Part shown: one piece after another, positions 15,604-25,334 of the stretch
Position numbering within the stretch: the stretch's first letter is position 1
How the letters are laid out: the number at the start of each line of letters is the position of its first letter
From: Alg239-R122 sp041746135
GTDB taxonomy: Bacteria; Pseudomonadota; Alphaproteobacteria; Sphingomonadales; Sphingomonadaceae
Direction of reading: 5' to 3'
NCBI GenBank assembly: GCA_041746135.1
Contig: JBGTHQ010000003.1
Location: 124,001-188,000 of the forward strand
DNA length: 64,000 bases
Translations under genes and position numbers: made by a program
Notes under the pieces: generated by a model
The model's input: the letters and a program-made list of their open reading frames with translations, nothing else
Database searches by the model: none
Told to the model about the DNA's origin: nothing

Positions 15604-18128
15604 ACACACCTATGCAATGGTCGCAGATTTGGGGTATCGCGCGCCGCGACCTGAACGGCCGATTTCGCGGCCTACGTCTGCTGGTCATCTGCCTGTTCTT
15701 GGGAGTGGCCACGCTGGCGACGATCGGCAGTCTGACATCCGCAATTACAGATGAACTGTCCAGCCGGGGGCAGGTCATATTGGGCGGCGATATCGAAATC
15801 GCGATGTCGCAGCGCATGGCGAGCGAGGCGGAGCAGGACGCATTTCGCAGGCAGGGGCAACTGTCCGAAACCGTGCGGATGCAGGCGATGGCGAACCGTG
15901 TCGGTCCGCAGAGTGCGGATACGCCCGATGCCGTACTGGCTCAACTAAAGGGCGTCGATAATGCCTATCCGCTCTATGGCGAACTGATACTCGAAAACGG
16001 CAAGGCGGCGCAGGAAATCGGGGCCAACCAGATATATGTGGGAACGGCGTTGTCCGACCGCCTCGATCTGTCTGTGGGCGATAGCCTCCGGTTCGGCGAA
16101 GCGGTATTTCGCATAGCCGGCTTGATTGCAGAGGAGCCCGACCGCTTGGGCGAAGGGTTTACGCTGGGTCCGGTGGCGCTTGTCTCTTTGCAGGGACTGG
16201 AGCGCACGAAGCTGGTTCAGCCGGGCAGCCTGTACGAAAGCAAATATCGGATCAAAACGCCCCTCGGCACCGATGTCGAACGAGTGACCGAGCGGTTCAA
16301 GACAGATTTTGCAGAATCCGGATGGGAATATAAGGATCGCGATCGCGGCGCCCCCGGGGCAACGCGCTTTATCGAGCGCATGGGGCAGTTTCTGGTTCTG
16401 GTCGGGCTGACCGCGCTCGTGGTTGCGGGAATAGGCGTGGGTAACGGCGTTGCATCTTATCTTGCCACCAAACGCGGCAGCATTGCCACGCTCAAGATAT
16501 TGGGTGCGCGTTCCGGTGATATCCTGCGTATCTATATGGTGCAGATACTGGCAGTTTCCGCGCTAGCCATTTTAGTCGGATTAGCGGCGGGTATATTCCT
16601 GCCGCAACTGATCGTGTGGGCGGCGGGCGATGTTCTGCCCGTACGACCGGGGTTCGCGCTCTATCCACAGCCTCTGCTGGTCAGCGCTCTTTACGGATTG
16701 CTGATTGCGTTGATATTCGCGCTGCCGCCGCTGGCGCGCGCGCGGCTTGTGCCCCCGGCCGGTCTGTTGCGTGCGGTCGTCGATGGCAATAGCTGGCTCG
16801 ACTGGAAAACATACGCGGTGGTCGCCGCAGGTGCCTTGCTGGTCGGTGCCATAGCCGTTGTCACGGCGCGCGACCCGTTGTTCAGCGCCGGGTTTCTTGC
16901 CAGTGTGCTGGCGGTTCTGGGTCTGCTCGCCCTGATCGGCTGGGCGATTGGGAAAATCGCGCGAAAGCTGCCGCGCCCACGGCAGCCACTGGTGCGGCTG
17001 GCGCTCACCAACCTGCATCGTCCTGGATCGCAAACGGGACAGTTGGTGGTCGCACTTGGCCTGGGTCTCATGCTATTCGTGACCTTGGCCGCGATCCAGA
17101 CCAGCCTGAATAATGAGATCGAACGTACCATACCGGCAGAGGCCCCGAATCTGTTCGTGCTGGATGTGCCGGTCAAGGAGCGGCAGACTTTCCTCGACAC
17201 CGTCACACGCGCGGCACCAGGTGCCCGGATCAATACCGTGCCCGCTTTGCGCGGCACGATTACTGAGTATGCGGGACAGCGCGTTTCGGAACTTGAGGAT
17301 ATCCCCGACAATGCGTGGGTGCTGCGCGGCGAACGCGGGCTGACCTACAGCGACGTGCTGCCCGAAGGCAGCGAACTTGCGGAAGGTACGTGGTGGCCCA
17401 AGGATTATGACGGACCACCGCTCGTGTCCGTCGATGTTGAAATGGCCCAATCGCTGGATCTGAAAATCGGCGACCCGCTGACCGTCAGCCTGCTCGGCCG
17501 CGAATTCACCGCGCGGGTCAAATCTTTTCGCCAGATTAACTGGGACACGATGGGTTTCAACTATGTCATGGTTTTCTCCCCCAATACCCTGCGCGACGCT
17601 CCGCATAATCTGGCTGCGACGATCACAATGGACGGGGCGCAGGAGCGCGGCGTATCGCGCGCATTGCTTGCTATTTTCCCGTCAGTATCGGTGATTGAGG
17701 TCAAGCAGGTGATCGGACAGGTGCAGACCATATTGACCCAGATGGCCAGTGCCATCGCCGCGGCGGCATCGATCGCGATCCTGTCGGGTATTGCGGTGCT
17801 GATCGGCGCGATTGCGGCCTCGCGGCAGTCGCGCATCTATGACAGCGTGATTTTGAAGACGCTGGGCGCTACGCGGCGGCAGATATTGTCGGCACAAGCG
17901 CTGGAATACGGTGTTCTGGCATTATTGCTCGCCTCGGTCGCGCTTGCACTGGGGCTGTTCGCGGCATGGTATGTCATCGTCCAGATTTTTGAATTCGGCT
18001 GGGCTCCCGACTGGAGGATCGTTCTTACTATGCTGGGCGGCGGCGCATTGTTGACGCTGGTGCTGGGAACGATCGGTTCGCTGCCGGTATTGGCGGCACG
18101 GCCCGCGCAGGCGCTCAGGAGCCTTTGA
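15600..18128 (+). CDS. ABC transporter permease, FtsX/YbbP family
   Basis: 842 residues from the ATG at 15600, which overlaps the ATPase stop. The layout is the long YbbP form: one N-terminal membrane helix (about 20-40), a large periplasmic domain, three helices around 260-400, further central helices, a second periplasmic domain (about 480-690) and three C-terminal helices. Two FtsX repeats with the cytosolic TLKILGARSGDILRI and ILKTLGATRRQIL coupling segments are seen. The C-terminal 14 bp overlap the convergent symporter gene. Confidence 0.92.
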   Translation: MNTPMQWSQIWGIARRDLNGRFRGLRLLVICLFLGVATLATIGSLTSAITDELSSRGQVILGGDIEIAMSQRMASEAEQDAFRRQGQLSETVRMQAMANRVGPQSADTPDAVLAQLKGVDNAYPLYGELILENGKAAQEIGANQIYVGTALSDRLDLSVGDSLRFGEAVFRIAGLIAEEPDRLGEGFTLGPVALVSLQGLERTKLVQPGSLYESKYRIKTPLGTDVERVTERFKTDFAESGWEYKDRDRGAPGATRFIERMGQFLVLVGLTALVVAGIGVGNGVASYLATKRGSIATLKILGARSGDILRIYMVQILAVSALAILVGLAAGIFLPQLIVWAAGDVLPVRPGFALYPQPLLVSALYGLLIALIFALPPLARARLVPPAGLLRAVVDGNSWLDWKTYAVVAAGALLVGAIAVVTARDPLFSAGFLASVLAVLGLLALIGWAIGKIARKLPRPRQPLVRLALTNLHRPGSQTGQLVVALGLGLMLFVTLAAIQTSLNNEIERTIPAEAPNLFVLDVPVKERQTFLDTVTRAAPGARINTVPALRGTITEYAGQRVSELEDIPDNAWVLRGERGLTYSDVLPEGSELAEGTWWPKDYDGPPLVSVDVEMAQSLDLKIGDPLTVSLLGREFTARVKSFRQINWDTMGFNYVMVFSPNTLRDAPHNLAATITMDGAQERGVSRALLAIFPSVSVIEVKQVIGQVQTILTQMASAIAAAASIAILSGIAVLIGAIAASRQSRIYDSVILKTLGATRRQILSAQALEYGVLALLLASVALALGLFAAWYVIVQIFEFGWAPDWRIVLTMLGGGALLTLVLGTIGSLPVLAARPAQALRSL

Positions 18129-19077
18129 GACGGTTTGACAGGGGTGCCGAGATAATCAGCTGCAACTGGTGATAGATCAAGGCGGGCAATATGACCGATC
18201 CGGCTTGCGGCGCGGCGAACAGGATCGCAGCTAGCGGGGCTCCGGTGGCGATACTTTTATGCGATCCTGCGAATAGCAATGCAATATGATCGGGTCGCGG
18301 CAATCTGAGCAGTTTGCCAAGAAACCAGCTTCCGCCGAAACCGAAAGCCAGCAACAGCAGAATGAAGGTGCACATGACCAGGAATTCGGTCAGGTCCACC
18401 GTCTGCCACAGGCCGCTGACGACCGATGCGCTGAAAGCGACATAAACGGCAATCGCGATCGCGCTCTTGTCCATAAAGCCGAGCAGAACCTTACGTTGCA
18501 TCGCCCATGCCCCCAGCCAGCCTTGCGTCAGTTGCCCCAGCGTAAAGGGCAACAGCAATATCGCCGCGATTTTTATGGCGACATCCCATCCGATAGAGCC
18601 GCCGCCGGATGTTCCGATTAGGATCAGCACAAGCAGCGGTGTCACGAAGATCGCGGCCAGATTGCACAGGGCGGAGGCCATGACCGATGCGGCGACATTG
18701 CCGCCTGCCAGCGAGCTGTAGCTGATCGCCGATTGCACGGTGCTGGGCAGGATCGTCAGATAGACGAGACCGGTCACCAAAGCGGCCGGGAGCAGGGGAC
18801 GGGCCAGCGGACCCACGATCTGTCCGGCCAGCGGCATGGCCGCGAAGATGAACAGGAATATAACGAGTTGCAGCCGCCAGTTGCGCACGGCGGTGAGCAC
18901 ATCGGCGCGCGGCAGACGCAGTCCGTGCAGAAAGAACAATAAGAAAATCGCAGCCGAAGATATCATGTTCGCCCATTCCACCGCACCGCCGCGCACGGGC
19001 AGCAGGCTGGCAAACACCACCGTGGCAAGCAGGATAAGAACGAATCTGTCGGGAATGAGGGATTGGAGGCGCAGCAT
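18115..19077 (-). CDS. bile acid:sodium symporter family (BASS/SBF-like) transporter
   Basis: 320 residues with about nine to ten hydrophobic segments. SBF-like proteins carry organic anions with sodium; the bacterial substrate is usually unknown. Family features seen include FLLFFLHGLRLPR near residue 45, the LPSTVQSAISYSSLAGGNVAASV segment (an N-terminal crossover motif) and GSHKSIATGAPLA in the second half. It is convergent with the ABC permease, overlapping by 14 bp, and divergent from glutaminase. Confidence 0.88.
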   Translation of the reverse strand: MLRLQSLIPDRFVLILLATVVFASLLPVRGGAVEWANMISSAAIFLLFFLHGLRLPRADVLTAVRNWRLQLVIFLFIFAAMPLAGQIVGPLARPLLPAALVTGLVYLTILPSTVQSAISYSSLAGGNVAASVMASALCNLAAIFVTPLLVLILIGTSGGGSIGWDVAIKIAAILLLPFTLGQLTQGWLGAWAMQRKVLLGFMDKSAIAIAVYVAFSASVVSGLWQTVDLTEFLVMCTFILLLLAFGFGGSWFLGKLLRLPRPDHIALLFAGSHKSIATGAPLAAILFAAPQAGSVILPALIYHQLQLIISAPLSNRLKGS

Positions 19078-19136
19078 GAATAGTCTTGCTGCAATTTAAC
19101 TGGGGTTGGTGCAAGTTATTCGTTAGATACCGGGCA

Positions 19137-20075
19137 ATGAAAGATCACGATCGCAATTGGGACAGAATTCTCGCAAATGTATGGGACGCAGTTGCGCCGC
19201 ATATCGGCACCGGCAAGGTCGCTGACTATATTCCGGCACTGGCGGCAGTGGATCCCGACAAGTTCGGCATGGCGATTGCTCTGGGCGATGGCGGTGTCCA
19301 GACACTGGGAGATGCCGAAGAACTGTTTTCGGTCCAGAGCATTTCCAAGGTATTCACCCTCTCAATGGCGCTGCGCACCATTGGCGACGATATCTGGAAA
19401 CGCGTGGGGCGCGAACCGTCGGGTTCCGCGTTCAACTCGATCATCCAGCTCGAACAGGAAAAGGGTATTCCGCGCAATCCGCTGATCAACGCCGGTGCGA
19501 TCGTTATCACCGATCATCTGGTGCGTGACGGGGATTGCGATGCGATGATCGCAGCTCTGCTGGACCGCATTCGAAAGCTGGCCGGTGACGACCGTATCGA
19601 TATCGATAGCGAAGTGGCGCGGTCGGAAGCAGACGCCGGATCGCGCAACCGCTCACTCGCCTATTTCATGCAGTCGTTCGGCAATATGGAAAATCCGGTC
19701 GAGGACACGCTGTCAGCCTATTTCCGCCATTGCGCCATCGCGATGTGTTGCAGCCAGCTTGCCCGCGCGGCCCTGTTTCTTGCATTTGACGGGTGTGATC
19801 CGGTCAGTGGCGAGCAGATCGTGACGAGCGAGCGCTGTCGCCGCATCAACGCCGTGATGATGTCGTGCGGACATTATGACAATAGCGGCGATTTTGCCTA
19901 CCGCATCGGCCTGCCCGGTAAATCGGGAGTGGGCGGCGGTATCCTGGTGGTCGCGCCGGGGCGCGGGACAATTGCAACATGGTCACCCGGCTTGAACGCC
20001 GCCGGCACATCGATGGCGGGCGGGATCGCGCTGGAAGCTCTGGTGGAACAGACCGGCTGGTCAGTGTTCGGTTAA
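19137..20075 (+). CDS. glsA: glutaminase
   Basis: 312 residues, normal for the serine-dependent glutaminase A family, which hydrolyses L-glutamine to glutamate and ammonia. The catalytic Ser-x-x-Lys is SISK at residues 68-71. Other conserved elements are EPSGSAFNS, NPLINAGAI, SRNRSLAYFMQSFGN, CGHYDNSGDFAYRIGLPGKS and the GGGILVVAPG strand. The start is the ATG at 19137; an open frame upstream to 19086 is not needed. It is convergent with the CoA-transferase gene, 11 bp apart. Confidence 0.95.
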   Translation: MKDHDRNWDRILANVWDAVAPHIGTGKVADYIPALAAVDPDKFGMAIALGDGGVQTLGDAEELFSVQSISKVFTLSMALRTIGDDIWKRVGREPSGSAFNSIIQLEQEKGIPRNPLINAGAIVITDHLVRDGDCDAMIAALLDRIRKLAGDDRIDIDSEVARSEADAGSRNRSLAYFMQSFGNMENPVEDTLSAYFRHCAIAMCCSQLARAALFLAFDGCDPVSGEQIVTSERCRRINAVMMSCGHYDNSGDFAYRIGLPGKSGVGGGILVVAPGRGTIATWSPGLNAAGTSMAGGIALEALVEQTGWSVFG

Positions 20076-20086
20076 CCGCAACAGCA

Positions 20087-21124
20087 TCAGCGCCTGCCGA
20101 GCGGCGGCGAGGGGGTCTTGCTGAAACGCGGCGCAGGGGCGGGTTGTATCACGCCGTCCACCTCGACATAGGTTTGCCGCGCAGCATTGTGCGGATGATC
20201 AGGCGCTTCGGTCAGGCTGAGCACCGGTGCAAAACATATATCGCTATATTCCATCAATTCGCACCAGGTATCGCGTGTCCGCGTCAGGAACAGCGTCGTC
20301 AGCTTTTGCTTCAGCGGTTCCCAGCCTGTCGGCGCCATTTGCGCATCGAAATCGGGATCGTCATCCAGCCCCGCGCGTGTACGCAATTCGGCGTAGAATT
20401 GCGGTTCGATTGATCCGATCGAGACATATTTGCCATCCGCAGTCTCGTACGTATCATAAAAATGTGCACCGGTGTCTAGCAGGTTCACCCCGCGCTCGTC
20501 GCGCCACATGCCCTGCGCCAGAAAGCTGTACGTCATCGCGCTCAGCACGGCCGAGCCATCGGTCATGGCGCAATCGATAACCTGGCCTTCTCCGGTTTTG
20601 TGTGCCGATATTATGCCCGCTAGCATCCCGAAAGCCATCATCATCCCGCCCCCACCAAAATCGCCTACGGCATTGACGGGCGCAGTGGGTTTGTCGCCCT
20701 TGCGGCCATAGCTGTGCAACGCTCCCGACAGCGCGACATAATTGATATCGTGGCCCGCAAAGGGGGCATAGGGTCCGGTCTGGCCCCATCCGGTCATGCG
20801 GCCGTATACCAGCCGCGGATTGTCGGCGAGCAGGATGTCGGGGCCAAGGCCGAGACGTTCCATCACGCCGGGACGGAATCCCTCGATCAGACCGTCCGCC
20901 GTTTTGACGAGTTCGCGCAGCTGCGCGATATCATTCGCAACCTTCAGGTCCAGTTGCATGACTTCCCGCGAACGGTTCAATATATCCTTGGGATTGGCGG
21001 GCGTATCGGGCCTTTCGATCCGAATGACATGTGCGCCATGGTCGGCCAGCATCATCGCCGCAAACGGCCCTGGACCGATGCCCGCAATTTCCACGATCGT
21101 CAGTCCATCCAGCGCGCCCGGCAT
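20087..21124 (-). CDS. alpha-methylacyl-CoA racemase, CaiB/BaiF family
   Basis: 345 residues. AMACR enzymes epimerise 2-methylacyl-CoA through a CoA-ester enolate. The likely catalytic residues are His125 in GHDINY, Asp155 in VGDFGG and Glu227 in DTYETADGKY, matching the Mycobacterium enzyme's layout. The N-terminal LTIVEIAGIGPGPFAAMMLADHGA is typical of the family. The chain is about 15 residues shorter than usual at the C-terminus. It is monocistronic here. Confidence 0.92.
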   Translation of the reverse strand: MPGALDGLTIVEIAGIGPGPFAAMMLADHGAHVIRIERPDTPANPKDILNRSREVMQLDLKVANDIAQLRELVKTADGLIEGFRPGVMERLGLGPDILLADNPRLVYGRMTGWGQTGPYAPFAGHDINYVALSGALHSYGRKGDKPTAPVNAVGDFGGGGMMMAFGMLAGIISAHKTGEGQVIDCAMTDGSAVLSAMTYSFLAQGMWRDERGVNLLDTGAHFYDTYETADGKYVSIGSIEPQFYAELRTRAGLDDDPDFDAQMAPTGWEPLKQKLTTLFLTRTRDTWCELMEYSDICFAPVLSLTEAPDHPHNAARQTYVEVDGVIQPAPAPRFSKTPSPPLGRR

Positions 21125-21228
21125 ATCGTTCTCCTTTTTGCAGTCGCTAAAATCTATGCGGCGAACAAGCGGCCGTAAAGATTTTAATCATACGATTAAG
21201 GGTAACAGGGAGATCGCGTGCTGCAATA

Positions 21229-21254
21229 GAAAAGGGGCCCGAAAGCCCCTTTCC
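21229..21254 (-). terminator. terminator after the first TonB receptor
   Basis: Stem AAAGGGGC/GCCCCTTT with a 6-base loop; on the minus strand it is followed by TTTTCT. It lies 23 bp past the receptor stop at 21277. Confidence 0.75.
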
Positions 21255-21276
21255 CAAAATTCGTTAATCGAAGTGT

Positions 21277-23880
21277 CTAGAATTTGTAACGGACCGAACC
21301 GCCATATGTACGGGGCTGGTTCGGATATCCGCTGATGCTTCCGGCCTGCGCAACCGACGGGAATACGGTGGTAACCCGCTGATCGTCGTTAAGGTTACGA
21401 CCGTAGATCGAGAGTTCCAGACCGTTGGTAAGCTTTAAAGTCGCAGCAGCGTTGATGCTGTTGACGTCGTCACGGACATTGATGCCTTCGTTGAGCTGAA
21501 CTTCGCTTTCATACTGATAATCTCCGCGCAGGATGAACAGCGTGCCATTGCCGAATTCCTGCGTATACGCGGCACCTACCGACATCGAGATATCGGGAAT
21601 CCCCGCCGGCGTTTCGCCGGTGAGATCACCGACGGAGGAGTTTGGAAACGAATCGTATATGGGGTCGAGATAGGTTACCGCCATAAAGATTGTCAGCGGA
21701 TCGACCGGCGTTACAGTGCCATCAAATTCGATCCCAAAAGTCGATTGCTTGCCCGCATTGGCAAGCGCAAAGCCCGTGCCGGTAAACACGTTGCTCTGGA
21801 AATCTTCGATCGTCTGATCGAATACGGCCAGGTTGAAGGCAACGCGCTCGAAACTTCCTTTCAGACCAAATTCATATACTTTTGCCTTTTCGGACTGTGC
21901 GAAGCGTGTGCCGGTTGTCAGGTTTGGCAAAGCCAGCCCCGCATTACGTATGGGCGAAGCCGGTGGGTTTGTCACTGGCGAGCCCGGAATGAAATCCGAT
22001 GGGAACGGCCGTGAGTCCCGTGAAAGGTTGAAAGACGGCGCCTTGTAACCTGTTGCATAAGTGGCATAAATGTTGATATTGTCGGTTAGCTCGTACGATG
22101 CACGAATTGAAAATGACACATCATCGTCATCGGTACGGCCATCTTCCACCGCGTTCGGAAAATTCAGAAACGGCGGCAGAAATTGTAGGGGACGCAGGGC
22201 CAAAAGAGGGTTGACCGCTGCATTGGTCGCGTTGGCGGTGGCGAATGCGGAGGCGCCTGCCTGGATTTGTGCCACGACAGCTGCCGGGACGAGGGCGATA
22301 TTGGCCGGTGTGGGCGCAAGACCAGTATTGGCGCGGAAAGCCGTTGCAAAAGCCTGTTGCTGCACAAGACCACGACCGATCGCGACGAAATCGAGCGATG
22401 AGAAGACATCGGTATTGACGACTGCAGAGGTCGCCCGTTTGCTATCGTCGGTATAGTTGAAACCGCCCGACAGAGTCAGCTTGTCGGTAATATCGAAATC
22501 CACCGTTCCGAATATCGAATAGGCTTTGTCGGACAAGGTGAAATTATCGTCATTCCCCTGTCCCGGCGCGCCGAACGTGCCGGTTGGGAAACCCAGCAGA
22601 GCTTCAACATTCGTGTACGCACCGCCGCTCAGCAAATTCGCATAATTGCGGAAGTCCTGACCGTAAAAGAGAGTGTTGCGAAAATCGATATCCTCGTCAA
22701 AATAATAGCCGCCCAGCAGGAAATTCAGCGGGCCATCGAAATCGGACGCAACCCGAAGTTCCTGCGTAAAGGTATCGATGGCGGTGGTCGCCGCATTTTC
22801 GCCGATGAGATCGGCGCTGGTAAAATCCGAATCCTGGTTCGTGAAACTGCGCACTTCACGATATGCGGTAATCGAGGTTAGCGTCAGCGAACCCAATTCG
22901 TAATCGATCTGCGCCGAACCGCCGTAATTCTCGATTTCATTGGTTGAGGGAAGATTATTGAAAACCCGGTAGGAAAATGGATTTTCCGGATCGATCGCAC
23001 CACCCAGAGCAAAGATCGCGTTGCCAGTGGGGCCGTTGACGATATTGCCGGCAACACAGCAATTTTCGTCGATATTGTCATAATCGCCAATCAGGCGTAT
23101 CTTGAGTGCGTCATTAGGTTCGAACAAAATCTGTCCGCGCACGCCCCAGCGGTCGCGATCGTTGAATTTGATACCCAAGTTGAGATCGCGGGCATATCCG
23201 TCGCGTTTGTTGATATTCCCGGACAACGCGAAAGCGATCGTATCCGTAATCGGTCCGGTGACATCGCCTTTCAGAATGCGGGTATTGAAATTGCCATAAG
23301 TGGCAGACACCGAACCGCCGAATTCAAATTGCGGTTCCTGTGTGATAATGCTGATGACACCGGCCGATGCGTTCTTTCCGAACAGAGTCGATTGTGGTCC
23401 GCGCAAAACTTCGACGCGCTGGATGTTGGGAAGATCGCCAATCTGCGCGGCAGAACGTGAACGATATACGCCATCGATAAAAACACCGACCGACGGTTCG
23501 ATGCCGGGGTTGTTGGCGCCGTTACCAAAGCCGCGAATGATGAAATTGGTGTTAGCGGAACTTTGCAGCTGGCCCACAGAAAGCGAGGGAACAACCGATT
23601 GCAGATCCAGCAAATCGCGAATTTGCGCCTGTTCGATGGTATCGGCGCTGGTCACCGACACTGCGACCGGAAGTTCCTGCAAGGTCGTCTCACGCTTGCT
23701 GGCCGTGACGATGATGACATTTTTGTCAATGACACCGTCTTCATCATCAATGACTTCGTCATTTTCGTCGGCTGTATTAATTCTTGGCTGTTGCGCATAT
23801 GCAGAGGTTGAAAGCATGATCGATCCCATGCCGACAGTCGACATAAGCGCAACTTTCATAAGCGGATTTATAATTTTCAT
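21277..23880 (-). CDS. TonB-dependent outer-membrane receptor, divergent from the alginate operon
   Basis: 867 residues with a signal peptide ending near ASAYAQ. A TonB-box-like NVIIVTASKRE precedes the plug domain (LPVAVSVTSADTIEQAQIRDL, RVEVLRGPQSTLFGKNASAG), followed by the 22-strand barrel and the typical terminal YGGSVRYKF. This is the FecA-like clade common in sphingomonads. The substrate is not readable from sequence; its place next to the FadR-type regulator and alginate lyase genes suggests an oligo-uronate role. GGAAGGGAAA lies upstream of the ATG. A terminator follows. Confidence 0.9.
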   Translation of the reverse strand: MKIINPLMKVALMSTVGMGSIMLSTSAYAQQPRINTADENDEVIDDEDGVIDKNVIIVTASKRETTLQELPVAVSVTSADTIEQAQIRDLLDLQSVVPSLSVGQLQSSANTNFIIRGFGNGANNPGIEPSVGVFIDGVYRSRSAAQIGDLPNIQRVEVLRGPQSTLFGKNASAGVISIITQEPQFEFGGSVSATYGNFNTRILKGDVTGPITDTIAFALSGNINKRDGYARDLNLGIKFNDRDRWGVRGQILFEPNDALKIRLIGDYDNIDENCCVAGNIVNGPTGNAIFALGGAIDPENPFSYRVFNNLPSTNEIENYGGSAQIDYELGSLTLTSITAYREVRSFTNQDSDFTSADLIGENAATTAIDTFTQELRVASDFDGPLNFLLGGYYFDEDIDFRNTLFYGQDFRNYANLLSGGAYTNVEALLGFPTGTFGAPGQGNDDNFTLSDKAYSIFGTVDFDITDKLTLSGGFNYTDDSKRATSAVVNTDVFSSLDFVAIGRGLVQQQAFATAFRANTGLAPTPANIALVPAAVVAQIQAGASAFATANATNAAVNPLLALRPLQFLPPFLNFPNAVEDGRTDDDDVSFSIRASYELTDNINIYATYATGYKAPSFNLSRDSRPFPSDFIPGSPVTNPPASPIRNAGLALPNLTTGTRFAQSEKAKVYEFGLKGSFERVAFNLAVFDQTIEDFQSNVFTGTGFALANAGKQSTFGIEFDGTVTPVDPLTIFMAVTYLDPIYDSFPNSSVGDLTGETPAGIPDISMSVGAAYTQEFGNGTLFILRGDYQYESEVQLNEGINVRDDVNSINAAATLKLTNGLELSIYGRNLNDDQRVTTVFPSVAQAGSISGYPNQPRTYGGSVRYKF

Positions 23881-24474
23881 GAGATATTTCCCTTCCTAAA
23901 AAAAATTATGGAACGCTGCAATCTGAACGTCCGGATATGCCGTATTTGGCATTTGTGATTTCATCTTGGACGGGACTTTATGACTTATCCCGCCCATCAT
24001 GATGCAGAATAGTTTTTTCACCGCTTACCGACAATCGAAAACCCTGAAACCATAGGGATTGAGGCCGTTCTGTGATATATATACAACGTTTTCCGATGAC
24101 GTTCATAACCTGACGCTACTGCAAAATACTCCTTTAATCGCAAAGCTGATAATAAAGTTTTGATACAGTGTGAAAAGGAGGCCCAGTTAAACTGATAGAT
24201 TTTTCGCGACCGGGCAATAGCTTCTTCTCTTGGCCAATGATGGCCCGGCTCAATTCTTTCAATAAACCCTTAACTGACCTTTGCGCACTGTTAATGATAT
24301 TGAAGCTGTATCTCTATTGGTCCGCACTAATTGCCAGAATTTTCGCAAAGTTTCAAAACATTTGCGACTGGCTTGCATACCTTTGGTGCAAGCCAGTCGA
24401 CAAGGGCGTTTTAGCGGGTTAGAAAGTAGTCACTATCTTGCATGCCGAATGGCAATAATGGGAAATATGCAGTT
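23881..24474. other. 594-bp intergenic region between the TonB receptor and the FadR-type regulator
   Basis: This must hold promoters for both divergent genes. A perfect 13-bp inverted repeat lies at 24365-24399 (listed separately). Apart from that and AT-rich stretches I see no coding frame with a ribosome site; the short open frames at 24237 and 24281 have no support. Confidence 0.6.
24365..24399. repeat. perfect 13-bp inverted repeat upstream of the FadR-type regulator
   Basis: CGACTGGCTTGCA at 24365-24377 and its exact complement TGCAAGCCAGTCG at 24387-24399, with a 9-base spacer. No T-run follows on either strand, so it is not a simple terminator. It sits about 75 bp before the regulator start. 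Confidence 0.85.
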
Positions 24475-25218
24475 ATGAGTGAGATGCGCCTTTTTCATAC
24501 TGTGGCGGAACAGATTTCCAATCTCATTGATGAAGGGGTGTTTCCTCCCGGTGTGCGTCTTCCTGGCGAGCGCGAACTGGCGGAAAAATTCGGGGTCAGC
24601 CGTGTTACCATCCGTGAAGCCGAAATCGCTTTACAGGCAGTTGGGCGCATCAAAATCAAAACGGGCTCGGGCGTCTATGTATGTGAAGAACAACCCCAAA
24701 ACATGGGTGACCTGCCCGACGTCAGCGCTTTTGAATTGACCGAGGCGCGTTCTCTATTCGAATCGGAGGCAGCGGCACTTGCCGCCCAAAATATCAGCGA
24801 CACAGCGCTCGATAAGCTGGATGATTTAATTCAAAAAATGTCGGCACCGGGTTTATCCGATGATGCCGTGCAAGCTGATAATGATTTTCACCTCACTATT
24901 GCCGAAGCGTCGGGCAACCGTGCCATCGTCCACACGATCAAGACTCTTTGGCGGATGCGGTCCGAGCTTCCGGAAGTCAAATCGACTTATGAGTCGGTGT
25001 GCGTAAAAGATTCGGATTATCGCGCGCAGGAACATCTCGATATCCTTGATGCGTTAAAAGCGCGCGACCCGAGTGCGGCAAGACAGGCGATGCGGCAGCA
25101 TTTCCACCGTTTGATTGAGGCTATGCTGGATGCAACGGAAAAAAAGGCACTGGAAGAAGTCCGGCAACGGTCGACTGAAAGCCGGGAACGCTTCATGCCG
25201 TCCGCGCGTCTGGACTGA
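24475..25218 (+). CDS. GntR-family regulator, FadR subfamily, likely alginate-locus repressor
   Basis: 247 residues from the ATG at 24475. An N-terminal winged helix (VAEQISNLIDEGVFPPG, LPGERELAEKFGVSRVTIREA) is followed by an FCD ligand-binding domain (about 85-225) containing the AEASGNRAIVHTI and HLDILDALKARDP helices with their metal-ligand histidines. FadR-type proteins bind TNGTNNNACNA-like operators and let go when a sugar acid or similar ligand binds. Its position just before the lyase operon suggests it senses an alginate breakdown product such as DEH or KDG, as inference. Confidence 0.9.
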   Translation: MSEMRLFHTVAEQISNLIDEGVFPPGVRLPGERELAEKFGVSRVTIREAEIALQAVGRIKIKTGSGVYVCEEQPQNMGDLPDVSAFELTEARSLFESEAAALAAQNISDTALDKLDDLIQKMSAPGLSDDAVQADNDFHLTIAEASGNRAIVHTIKTLWRMRSELPEVKSTYESVCVKDSDYRAQEHLDILDALKARDPSAARQAMRQHFHRLIEAMLDATEKKALEEVRQRSTESRERFMPSARLD

Positions 25219-25226
25219 ATAATACA

Positions 25227-25282
25227 TATACCAATTGGTATAAGTATAGTTTTGTTTACTCAGTCCAATTGGTTTGACACTG
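25227..25282 (+). promoter_or_regulatory. candidate operators of the GntR regulator before the lyase operon
   Basis: A perfect 16-bp palindrome TATACCAATTGGTATA lies at 25227-25242, and a second CCAATTGG core at 25265-25272 followed by TTGAC. The two cores are 34 bp apart, near three helical turns. TGGTTTGACAC (25270-25280) keeps the GT-N3-AC heart of FadR-subfamily sites. They occupy the gap between the regulator stop and the PL6 ATG at 25335. Confidence 0.55.
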
Positions 25283-25334
25283 TCTATGGGTGATGTTAGC
25301 CTCGTTATATAAAACGATAAGAGGGTAACCAATT

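Noticed and set aside
24237..24478. Two short plus-strand frames before the FadR-type regulator
   Set aside because: No ribosome site, they cross the inverted repeat, and composition is not coding-like.
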